Below, piece by piece: positions 50,401 through 56,519 of a stretch of 64,000 nucleotides of DNA. How positions within the stretch are numbered: the first letter of the stretch is position 1; each line of letters starts with the position of its first letter. Below the pieces are notes generated by a model. The model saw only the letters and a program-made list of their open reading frames with translations. It was not told the DNA's origin and made no database searches. The DNA lies in contig CAYSHC010000009.1 in assembly GCA_964430855.1 (NCBI GenBank), positions 5,379-69,378 of the forward strand, in the 5' to 3' direction. Source of the DNA: JAEZDP01 sp964430855 (lineage in GTDB: Bacteria; Acidobacteriota; Vicinamibacteria; Vicinamibacterales; Vicinamibacteraceae). The position numbers and the translations under genes are program-made.

Positions 50401-50627
50401 CGCGTGTGGAGTCTGAGCTTGCCCCTGCCCTTCTCGGCGCCGTGGCACTCGTAGCAGTGCTCCTTGAGGATCGGCGCAATCTGGGTGGTGAAGTCGACCT
50501 TCTCCTGCGCGCGCAGGACCGGTGCGGGGACCGCGTCCCGGAAGAGCAGCAGCGCCGGCAGCAGGGCGGCACCGCAAAGGAGGAGGGCGACACATCTCGA
50601 ACGGAGACGGTCGAACGAACACATCAT
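47493..50627 (-). CDS. PSCyt1/DUF1549/DUF1553 secreted multidomain protein
   Basis: The 1044-residue exported protein starts with a signal peptide (about 1-41) and a cytochrome-like PSCyt1 domain with CYECH (Cys58-His62). A DUF1549 domain follows (DAFVLARLDREGLKPSPEA, GLPPTIEELDAFL). A middle carbohydrate-binding-like region (FRITGIDVITGT, about 450-620) comes next, and a C-terminal DUF1553 domain (NPLTARVMVNRIWEALFGRG, LARGPRFRIEAEMVRDVAL) ends it. ATG 50627 is preferred over the in-frame GTG 50648. Together with the adjacent DUF1501 protein it probably forms a surface complex for polymer oxidation or capture, but the role is unproven. Confidence 0.9.
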   Translation of the reverse strand: MMCSFDRLRSRCVALLLCGAALLPALLLFRDAVPAPVLRAQEKVDFTTQIAPILKEHCYECHGAEKGRGKLRLHTRELAMKGGSTGPLLEPGNSAGSYIIARLLGEGDEDRMPLDKDPLSDEQIALIKRWIDEGAEWPEEPAPSGDAAASDKGYVEHWAYVPPKAPPVPQVSRPDWIRTPIDAFVLARLDREGLKPSPEASRETLLRRVSLDLTGLPPTIEELDAFLHDTSPDAYERAVTRLLDSPHYGERWARLWLDLARYADTNGFEADNARSAWAWRDWVVQAFNDDMPFDQFTIEQLAGDMLPSPTRAQRIATGFHRNSMLNEEGGVDPMESRYEVLVDRVNTTATVWLGSTLACAQCHNHKYDPFSQKEYFQLMAFFATSTYVERPHGAGTIYREPELDLATPEQEARRAAIQAKLDEAERALKDESPARQQAQAEWEQEQLALATRWTPLQPSHVSATNGVTLRTAEDATVVASGPNPEITVYTVTAPLPARGITGLRLEALLDESLPKGGPGRDPYGHFRITGIDVITGTPTEKPGSTVAIRSGKADGAAYAFDAMALTSAADRTYTRKGQAWAIDAVRDGWRVPHQLVFTFAEPLDLPEGTPLTVRLRHEDGTLGQGLGRFRLSVTTTEEPEQIVAVPARARAWMRIPASERTEQQRAEVTSQFRGHSPLLAEERRVVKELREELGKLAIPTTLVMAETPSFERPSMTLYERGNFTSPGPLVYAATPSALPPMDETMPANRLGLARWLVSRNNPLTARVMVNRIWEALFGRGIVETSEDFGTMSSPPSHPELLDALAVQFMDGGWRIKPLLKSIVLSSTYRQSSNVSPDLLERDPYNTLLARGPRFRIEAEMVRDVALVASGRLSRKMGGPSVFPEQPDGIWDSPYNRARWIESEGEDRYRRSLYTFLKRTAPYPLFTTFDATSREYCTVRRVRTNTPLQALAALNDEGLFELAQALGRRMAEEGGPTVDDRLTLGFRLVTSRTPTEAERARLRRFFEDARSHYTARHDAGLDPDTMAWTMVGNVLLNLDETLTKG

Positions 50628-50714
50628 GGCGTACCGGAAATGGTACACCGTCGGCGCTGCCGCGGCGCGTGGCGCCGCCGGTGGCCGTGGCGTCGGGCCG
50701 ACGGCCGGACGCCG

Positions 50715-51116
50715 CTAGCCGCGCACTGCCGTTGCCGGGTCGAGGATGCGCAGGTGGTACTGCATCGTCTGCGCGATGATGGCGGCCCGGCGCCTGGCCT
50801 CGTCGGCCACGGGCCCGGCGAAGAGTTCGCCGATGCTCTCGTGCCAGATGGCGACCCAGCGCTCGAAATGCTCCGGGCGCAGCGGCGACGCCGCGTGCAG
50901 GGCGTGATGGACGCGCATCGGGTTGCCGCGATAGACGAGCCGGTGGAAGAGGACGCTCTCCCAGAAGTCCGTGATGACGGGCAGGTGGGCCTCGAGGTCG
51001 AGCCTGGCGACCTCGGTGAACAGGTAGCCGATCAGCTCGTCCTGCATGGCCGCCCTGTAGAAGCGCCGGAGGACCTGCTCGAGGTCGTCACGCGTCGAGA
51101 TGTCGCGGTCAGCCAT
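50715..51116 (-). CDS. Group III truncated hemoglobin
   Basis: The 133-residue 2/2 globin has a B-helix tyrosine (RRFY, Tyr20), an E-helix region FWESVLFHRLVYRG and the proximal F8 histidine in HFERWVAIWHES (His83). This matches trHb3 (Ctb-like) proteins, which bind O2, NO or cyanide and may protect against nitrosative stress. It is divergent from the aldose epimerase gene across 187 bp in which I see no strong signal. Monocistronic. Confidence 0.87.
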   Translation of the reverse strand: MADRDISTRDDLEQVLRRFYRAAMQDELIGYLFTEVARLDLEAHLPVITDFWESVLFHRLVYRGNPMRVHHALHAASPLRPEHFERWVAIWHESIGELFAGPVADEARRRAAIIAQTMQYHLRILDPATAVRG

Positions 51117-51303
51117 CCCGTCAAGCGTACGCCATGGGCCGCGCGCTGACGGTTGCGCTGGCGCAACCCGACCCCGGTCCTGCTGCGGCCCATTTGCACT
51201 CGGCCTCTCGATTGACTACCTTGACGCGCGATCCGCGGTACGGTGGAGAGACCTGGCGCGACGCCGGCAGGGGCCGGAGGACACCGCCGGGAGAGGAGCG
51301 TGT

Positions 51304-52479
51304 GTGGCTCGTGCGTTGTGGTTGCTGTGTGCGCTGGCTGGCGGGATGGCCATGATCGCGGCCTGCGGGGGGCCGGGCGCCGAGGGTGACGGGGACCGGT
51401 CGTCGAGCGGCGGCGTCACCGTGTCGGAGGAGGATGCCGGCAGCCTGCCCACGGGGGAGGCCGTCCAGAAGTTCAGCCTCATCAACGCGCAAGGCCTCCA
51501 GATCGACCTGCTGACCTACGGCGGCATCGTCACGAGCATCCGCACGCCGGACAGGGACGGCGGGTTCGACGACATCGCGCTCGGCTACGACGCGCTGGAG
51601 CCCTACCTCGAGCGCTCACCGTACTTCGGCGCGATCGTCGGGCGCTACGCCAACCGCATCGCGGCAGGCACGTTCACAATCGACGGCACGGCGTACGCGC
51701 TGGCGACCAACAACGGCCCCAACCACCTGCACGGCGGCGTGCGCGGGTTCGACAAGGTGAACTGGCAGGCGCTGCCCTTCGAGCGTGACGGCGAGGCCGG
51801 GGTGATACTGCGCTACATCAGCCTCGACGGCGAGGAGGGCTATCCCGGGCGGCTCGACGTCCAGGTGACCTACACCCTGACCAACGACAACACGTGGCGG
51901 GTGGACTACGAGGCGACGACCGACAAGCCGACGCACGTGAACCTGTCGCAGCACACGTACTTCAACCTCGCGGGTCACGGCGTGCGCGACGTCCTGGACC
52001 ACGAGCTGCGCATCAACGCCGACAGGTACACGCCGGTCGACGCGACGCTGATCCCGACGGGCGAGCTGGCCAGCGTCGAGGGCACGCCCTTCGACTTCCG
52101 GCAGGCGACGCGGATTGGCGCGCGCATCGACGCCGACCATCCGCAGATTCGCAACGGCCTCGGCTACGACCACAACTTCGTGCTGACGCGGGGCGGCGAG
52201 GGGCTTGTCGAGGCTGCCTACGTGCGCGAGCCGTCCACGGGCCGGACGCTGACGATTTCGACCACCGAGCCCGGGGTGCAGTTCTACAGCGGGAACTTCC
52301 TCGACGGCAGCATCACGGGCAAGCAGGGGCGCGTCTACGAGCGGCGGTACGGCTTCTGCCTGGAGACGCAGCACTTCCCCGACTCGCCGAACAAGCCGCA
52401 GTTCCCGTCGACGCTGCTGCGGCCCGGCGAGACCTACCGCTCGACCACCGTCTACCGGTTCGGGACTGACAGGCAGTAG
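51304..52479 (+). CDS. galM: Lipoprotein aldose 1-epimerase (GalM)
   Basis: The 391-residue protein starts with a short hydrophobic leader and Cys (MIAACGG), so it is a likely lipoprotein. The GalM domain follows from residue 50: YGGIVTSIRTPDRDG, GRYANRI, NHLHGG (catalytic His), HTYFNLAG (second His) and LETQHFPDSPN (Glu). It interconverts anomers of aldoses in the periplasm. The GTG at 51304 has GGAGAGGAG upstream at about 6 nt; longer upstream reading includes no signal. The 3' end is followed at once by a repeat palindrome. Confidence 0.9.
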   Translation: MARALWLLCALAGGMAMIAACGGPGAEGDGDRSSSGGVTVSEEDAGSLPTGEAVQKFSLINAQGLQIDLLTYGGIVTSIRTPDRDGGFDDIALGYDALEPYLERSPYFGAIVGRYANRIAAGTFTIDGTAYALATNNGPNHLHGGVRGFDKVNWQALPFERDGEAGVILRYISLDGEEGYPGRLDVQVTYTLTNDNTWRVDYEATTDKPTHVNLSQHTYFNLAGHGVRDVLDHELRINADRYTPVDATLIPTGELASVEGTPFDFRQATRIGARIDADHPQIRNGLGYDHNFVLTRGGEGLVEAAYVREPSTGRTLTISTTEPGVQFYSGNFLDGSITGKQGRVYERRYGFCLETQHFPDSPNKPQFPSTLLRPGETYRSTTVYRFGTDRQ

Positions 52480-52480
52480 T

Positions 52481-52677
52481 GGGGTCAGGTCTCGCGGGCG
52501 GGGCCTGCGGGGTCAGGTCTCGCCACTCGGAGCGCGCGAAATCTGCAAGTTACGGGCGCCCGGCCGGGACGCGGCGAGGTGTTCTGGTCCGTGCCAGGCG
52601 CCCGAGCATGGCAGTTTCCGAAACGGTCGAGTAGCGAGACCTGACCCCGAAACTACCCGCCCGCGAGACCTGACCCC
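52481..52677. repeat. GGGGTCAGGTCTCG-family palindrome, copy 4
   Basis: Two direct units (52481-52494, 52509-52522) face two inverted units (52635-52648, 52664-52677), forming a large palindrome. Imperfect inner arms (AAATCTGCAAG near 52539 and ATGGCAGTTTCC near 52609) resemble the perfect arms of the copy near 56394. It fills the gap between galM and the convergent nucleoside hydrolase, and its last unit is translated into that protein. Confidence 0.88.
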
Positions 52678-53696
52678 ACCTGCGGGGCCAGCACGTGCAG
52701 CAGGCGGTCCTTGAACGCTGCGTCGGGTGTGTGGCAGTACGTCACCAGCCGGCCGGCTGTGCCGTCCCGCACGACCAGTCGCGCGCCTTCCTGATCCTCG
52801 CTCGCACCGTCGGGGGCCCCGTCCGGGGACGTCTCGATGGCGGCAACCCCCTCGACACATCCATATCCGTCTGGTGAGGCGGCAAGGTCCACGGCCAGCG
52901 CCTGGTAGGGCGGGAAGCCCGGCGCCGCGCCATTCTCTGTCCACAGGTGCAGCCAGCTGCGCGCCCCCTCGGCGAGGAAGCGGGCGGCCGCTGGGCCCGC
53001 GGCCAGGCGGTCGAGATCGTCCTCGGTGATCCACACCGACGACGCCAGGCCAGGCGGCGCCAGCGTGAGCGGCACCCCGCTGTCGAGGACGACCCTGGCA
53101 GCCTCAACGTCGAGGGCGACGTTGCGATCGTGGCGTCGTGGCGTACCAGTCGGGCCCGCCTCGTCCGGCGGGCCTTGGGCGTCGGCCGTTTCGTCAGCCG
53201 AAGCGGTCTCATGAGCGCCCGTCAGCGCGACGACGCGTACGATGCGACGGGCCAGGGCCGGGTCGCGTGCCAGGGCCGACGCGATGTTGGTGAGCGGTCC
53301 GAGCGCGACGATGACGAGCGGTTCCTTCCGCAGCGCCGTCGCGAGCGCCTCGGACGCCTCGGTGGGGGCCTGCCGCTCGTGCGGGCCGGCGGCACCGCGC
53401 CAGGGGCGAAGCGACGCCGGGCCGAACCTGTCGACGATGTCCTGCGTGATCGGCCACGTGCGCACGAGCGGCCCCTCGCCGAAGACGGCGGAGACGCCGC
53501 GTACCTCGAGGACGTCGCTGTTGAACGCCTGCACGAGCGCGAACGCGCCACTGACGTCACGCCCGGCCTCGCCAATCATGGGGTCGACGTCAATCCAGAT
53601 CGGGGTCCTCCCGCCGGACTTCGGCGGTGTCGCCTGCGCGCAGCCGGCCAACGCCGCGACGGCCAGGGTCAGGACGACCGCCAGCATGGGCCTCAT
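52653..53696 (-). CDS. Nucleoside hydrolase-family lipoprotein with altered Asp motif
   Basis: The 347-residue protein has a lipobox leader (MLAVVLTLAVAALAGC) and an inosine-uridine hydrolase-like fold: IWIDVDPMIGEAGRDVSG, VRGVSAVFGE, VIVALGPLTNIASAL, RNVALDVEAARVVLDSGV. The conserved DDAxAL part of the N-terminal motif reads SGAFAL, so a metal-ligand Asp (Asp15 in characterised enzymes) is missing. An Ala/Asp/Gly-rich insertion follows LTGAHE. The last eight residues VGSGLAGG come from a GGGGTCAGGTCTCG repeat. Catalysis on nucleosides is doubtful. Confidence 0.78.
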   Translation of the reverse strand: MRPMLAVVLTLAVAALAGCAQATPPKSGGRTPIWIDVDPMIGEAGRDVSGAFALVQAFNSDVLEVRGVSAVFGEGPLVRTWPITQDIVDRFGPASLRPWRGAAGPHERQAPTEASEALATALRKEPLVIVALGPLTNIASALARDPALARRIVRVVALTGAHETASADETADAQGPPDEAGPTGTPRRHDRNVALDVEAARVVLDSGVPLTLAPPGLASSVWITEDDLDRLAAGPAAARFLAEGARSWLHLWTENGAAPGFPPYQALAVDLAASPDGYGCVEGVAAIETSPDGAPDGASEDQEGARLVVRDGTAGRLVTYCHTPDAAFKDRLLHVLAPQVGSGLAGG

Positions 53697-53816
53697 CGGC
53701 CCCGCGTTGCGTCCCGCGGGCGCGCCTGCTGAAGGTCCTCGCCAGCCCCGCGTCGCCCGCCGCGCCGCGCCATCAACGGTGTCCACGTGGAGATCGTATC
53801 CCAGCCATTCGCCGCT

Positions 53817-53845
53817 TTGACAGATACCCCGATGGGGTATACGTT
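53817..53845. promoter_or_regulatory. CsoR-type operator overlapping the copZ promoter
   Basis: ATACCCC-GAT-GGGGTAT (53824-53840) is a perfect 7+7 inverted repeat of the CsoR/RcnR (DUF156) operator kind. It overlaps a consensus TTGACA -35 (53817-53822) and lies in the spacer before TACGTT or TATACG -10 candidates. The CopZ start codon is about 7-12 nt downstream. CsoR binding would block RNA polymerase until metal or effector is sensed. Confidence 0.85.
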
Positions 53846-53851
53846 CCGGGT

Positions 53852-54097
53852 ATGCCGACCACTACCACGCTGACCATCTCGGGCATGTCCTGCAGCCACT
53901 GCGTCGCCGCCGTCACGCGGCACTTGAGCGCGCTCGATGGCGTGACCGTGCGCGAAGTCGAGGTCGGGCGCGCCGTCATCGACGCGGATCCGGCACGCGT
54001 GACGCCGGAGGCGCTGGCCGCCGCCATCGGCGCCGCAGGCTTCACGCTCGATCCCGTGCCCGCATCGCTTGCAGGCGACGACGGCGCCAGCGCCTGA
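53852..54097 (+). CDS. copZ: Heavy-metal-associated (HMA) chaperone, CopZ-like
   Basis: The 81-residue protein is a single HMA domain with the Cu(I)-binding GMSCSHCVAAV (Cys14, Cys17) and the closing strand VTPEALAAAIGAAGFTL. CopZ-like proteins deliver copper to a P-type ATPase, but no copA gene is nearby. The ATG lies directly after the operator and promoter, with TTCCGGGT as a weak ribosome site. It is followed after 77 bp by the csoR-like gene on the same strand, as in copper-responsive operons. Longer upstream reading would pass through the operator and is rejected. Confidence 0.9.
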   Translation: MPTTTTLTISGMSCSHCVAAVTRHLSALDGVTVREVEVGRAVIDADPARVTPEALAAAIGAAGFTLDPVPASLAGDDGASA

Positions 54098-54174
54098 CGG
54101 GCGGCGGTGCTGACGCGGCCCTCGGTACGTCGCGGCCGGGGCCGAAAGCGGGTGCTTCACAGGAGATCGACGAC

Positions 54175-54510
54175 GTGTCGAAGAAGTCGCCGCGAGTCCG
54201 CCCGAGGGGGCCGGCCGACAACCGTGGTGCGACAGCGCTGGACGCCACCCTCAAGACCCGCACGCTGACGAGGTTGCGCCGCATCGAAGGCCAGGTGCGG
54301 GGGTTGCAGCGCATGGTCGAGGCCGACCGCGACTGCGCGGACGTGCTCACGCAGATTGCCTCGGTGCACGAGGCCCTGAGAGCCGTCGGCCGCGAGGTTC
54401 TGCGCGGCCGGCTCAGGCAATGCGCGTCGGCAACCAGCGGTGACCGCGGGCGCGGGAGCGTCGCGATGTACGACGACCTCGTCGACCTCGTCTACCGGCA
54501 TCTGCGGTAG
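54175..54510 (+). CDS. CsoR/DUF156-family transcriptional repressor with Arg at the Cu-ligand His
   Basis: The 111-residue all-alpha regulator matches DUF156: LTRLRRIEGQVRGLQRMVE, DCADVLTQIASVHEALRAVG and VLRGRLRQCAS. The two cysteines are present (Cys54, Cys83, 29 apart as in CsoR Cys36/Cys65), but the Cu-ligand histidine four before the second Cys is Arg79. This resembles persulfide-responsive CstR-like proteins, which keep the cysteine pair but lack the Cu-binding His. AGGAG precedes the GTG start by 9 nt. It is in the same operon as copZ and likely autoregulates through the upstream operator. Confidence 0.88.
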   Translation: MSKKSPRVRPRGPADNRGATALDATLKTRTLTRLRRIEGQVRGLQRMVEADRDCADVLTQIASVHEALRAVGREVLRGRLRQCASATSGDRGRGSVAMYDDLVDLVYRHLR

Positions 54511-54551
54511 CGAGCTACCGGTGCTGCCTCGCGCTGAAGGGCGCGGGTAGT

Positions 54552-54596
54552 GGCGACGCGCGGCCGTGACGCCGAGGGCCACGGGCGCGCGTCGCC
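54552..54596. terminator. Long hairpin terminator between csoR-like and OYE genes
   Basis: GGCGACGCGCG (54552-54562) pairs with CGCGCGTCGCC (54586-54596), and an inner CCGTG/CACGG stem closes an 11-nt loop, with one G-G mismatch. It separates two convergent genes. A smaller CGGTA/TACCG hairpin overlaps the csoR stop. Confidence 0.7.
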
Positions 54597-54615
54597 GCAA
54601 AGACGACGCCAGTCC

Positions 54616-55752
54616 TCAGGCCCGGCCTGCCTGTACGGCCACCGGCTCCAGCGTCGTCCGGACCTGGCCGTCGAGGAACGGGTAGTCGAGATACCCCTTG
54701 TCGTCGCCGCCGTAGAACGTCGCCTGGTCGGCCGTGTTGAGCGCGGCGCCGAGGCGGACCCGCTCGACGAAGTCGGGGTTGGCGAGCAGCGGCACGCCAA
54801 AGGCAACGAGATCAGCGGTGCCCGCAGCGAGGATCTGCTCGGCGGCCTCCACCGTGTACCCGGCGTTGGTGACGATCGGACCGCCGAACGCTGCCCGCGC
54901 CAGGGCCGTGAAGCGGCGCGGCGTCTCTCCGTCGGACGACTCGGGATCGACCAGGTGCAGGTACGCGATGCCGTACCTGTCGAGCATCCGCGCCACCCAC
55001 GTCGTCAGGCCCTCAGGGTCGCTGTCGGACATGCTGTTGTAGGCCGACGACGGCGAGATGCGCACGCCTAGGCGGTCCGCCCCGATGGCCTCGGAGACCG
55101 CCTCCACGATCTCGCGCAGGAAGCGCGCGCGGTTCTCGCGCGAGCCGCCGTACTGGTCGGTGCGGCGGTTCGTGCCGTCGCGCAGGAACTGGTCGATCAG
55201 GTAGCCGTTGGCGGCATGCAATTCCACGCCGTCGAAGCCGGCGGCGCGCGCGTTGCGGGCTGCCGTGGCGAAGTCCTGCACGATGGCGGCGATCTCGTGC
55301 ACCTCGAGGGCGCGCGGTGTCCCGAGGGGCTTCATGCCCTCGTAGGTGAAGATCTCGCCCTGCGGCGCCACGGCGGATGCCGACACCGGCTGCGAGCCGT
55401 CGGGCTTGTTGATCGGGTGCGCAATACGTCCCGTGTGCCAGAGCTGCACGAAGATGCGGCCGCCCTGCTCATGGACGGCATCGGTGACGCGTCGCCACGC
55501 GGCGACCTGCCCCTCCGTGTAGATGCCGGGCGTGAACGGGTATCCGGCTGCCGCCGCTGACACCTGGGTGGCCTCGGTGACGATCAGGCCGGCGGACGCG
55601 CGCTGGGCGTAATAGGTGGCCGTCGACGCGGTGGGCTCGAGGGCGCGGTTGGCGCGGTTGCGGGTCATCGGCGCCATCACGACGCGGTTGGGGAGGTCGA
55701 GCGGGCCGAGGCGGGTCGAACCGAGCAGCAGGGGGAAGTTCGCGTGTGACAT
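54616..55752 (-). CDS. Old Yellow Enzyme family alkene reductase (NemA-like)
   Basis: The 378-residue FMN enzyme has NRVVMAPMTRNRA, VQLWHTGR, the His/Asn pair in GVELHAANGYLIDQFLRD, YGGSRENRARF, and the C-terminal FMN-phosphate segment PIVTNAGYTVEAAE with VAFGVPLLANPDFVERV. It reduces electron-poor alkenes, N-ethylmaleimide and nitro compounds with NAD(P)H. AGGAG lies 6 nt before the ATG at 55752. A marR gene lies just upstream on the same strand, and nested inverted repeats separate the two. Confidence 0.94.
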   Translation of the reverse strand: MSHANFPLLLGSTRLGPLDLPNRVVMAPMTRNRANRALEPTASTATYYAQRASAGLIVTEATQVSAAAAGYPFTPGIYTEGQVAAWRRVTDAVHEQGGRIFVQLWHTGRIAHPINKPDGSQPVSASAVAPQGEIFTYEGMKPLGTPRALEVHEIAAIVQDFATAARNARAAGFDGVELHAANGYLIDQFLRDGTNRRTDQYGGSRENRARFLREIVEAVSEAIGADRLGVRISPSSAYNSMSDSDPEGLTTWVARMLDRYGIAYLHLVDPESSDGETPRRFTALARAAFGGPIVTNAGYTVEAAEQILAAGTADLVAFGVPLLANPDFVERVRLGAALNTADQATFYGGDDKGYLDYPFLDGQVRTTLEPVAVQAGRA

Positions 55753-55785
55753 GTCAGCTCCTTTATTGTTGATCCTTGAACCGTT

Positions 55786-55829
55786 CATTGCAGAGTTGTG
55801 CAGTAATTAGCAGTGCAGCAATGAATTAC
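55786..55829. promoter_or_regulatory. Nested inverted repeats, candidate MarR operator
   Basis: CATTGC (55786-55791) pairs with GCAATG (55818-55823), and GTAATT (55803-55808) pairs with AATTAC (55824-55829), in an AT-rich island between marR and the OYE gene. The spacing is compatible with MarR dimers, and the region must also hold the OYE promoter. Confidence 0.55.
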
Positions 55830-55872
55830 ATGACATGGGGTCGTACCTCACAGGACATGGAGGACTCGTGGC

Positions 55873-56298
55873 CTATTCGAGAGAGGTGGCGAGCGCGAGC
55901 AGGCTGTCGCGCAGCTCGGGTGACAGCTGGGCCGTGAAGCGTGCCTCTTCGGCGGCCAGCAGCGCGACCGCCTGCTGGTACGCGAGCACGCCGGCGGCCG
56001 TCGGCTCGGCGAGCACACCACGCCGGTCTTGAGGATCGGGCAGGCGGCGAAGGAAACCGTCGGCCTCGAGCTTGTCGGCCAGTTGGGTGATGTTGGACCG
56101 GACGCAGCGGTTGCGCTCGGCCAGGACGCTCAGCGGCAGCGGGGCGCCTTCCTTGACGAGGTGCTTGAGCACCCCGACCTTGGCCAGCGACAGGCGCAGG
56201 GGCGCCAGCGCCGCTTCGATACGACCATCGAGCACGCGGGCCGCGTGGATCAGCGCGGTGGAGAGGGGCGCTGGCTCGGCGTGGCCGTTTTCGTTCAT
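55873..56298 (-). CDS. MarR-family transcriptional regulator
   Basis: The 141-residue winged-helix protein has the recognition helix LSVLAERNRCVRSNITQLADKL (split by conserved residues). The wing is GFLRRLPDPQDRRGVLAEPT, and C-terminal dimerisation helices follow. MarR proteins paired with an OYE reductase usually sense electrophiles, often through a cysteine; Cys near residue 65 (NRCVRS) is a candidate. It lies upstream of the OYE gene on the same strand, with 120 bp between that hold inverted repeats. Confidence 0.88.
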   Translation of the reverse strand: MNENGHAEPAPLSTALIHAARVLDGRIEAALAPLRLSLAKVGVLKHLVKEGAPLPLSVLAERNRCVRSNITQLADKLEADGFLRRLPDPQDRRGVLAEPTAAGVLAYQQAVALLAAEEARFTAQLSPELRDSLLALATSLE

Positions 56299-56335
56299 TC
56301 CTGGATGATGCAGCTATCAGGCGCGGATGTCAACT

Positions 56336-56519
56336 GGGGTCAGGTCTCGACGCGGCTGGGCGCGGGGTCAGGTCTCGCCCTGGACGTGACGCAGAATCTG
56401 CCACGAAGCGCGCGGGATCTCGGCCCTCACAAGCCCGAACCCGCACGGACGTGGCAGATTCCGCGTCGTGTCAGGGGTGAGACCTGACCCCGGACTCCGC
56501 CGCGTCGAGACCTGACCCC
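56336..56519. repeat. GGGGTCAGGTCTCG-family palindrome, copy 5 (most complete)
   Basis: Outer direct units at 56336-56349 and 56364-56377 face inverted units at 56478-56491 (first base changed to T) and 56506-56519. Inside, GAATCTGCCAC (56394-56404) and GTGGCAGATTC (56451-56461) are a perfect 11-bp inverted repeat that extends to 18 bp with one mismatch. The palindrome spans about 184 bp, contains no ORF and reaches into the 3' end of the radical SAM gene. Confidence 0.92.

Noticed and set aside
52481..52677. Intact insertion sequence
   Set aside because: The palindrome contains no ORF for a transposase and its arms are short tandem units rather than terminal inverted repeats of an IS.
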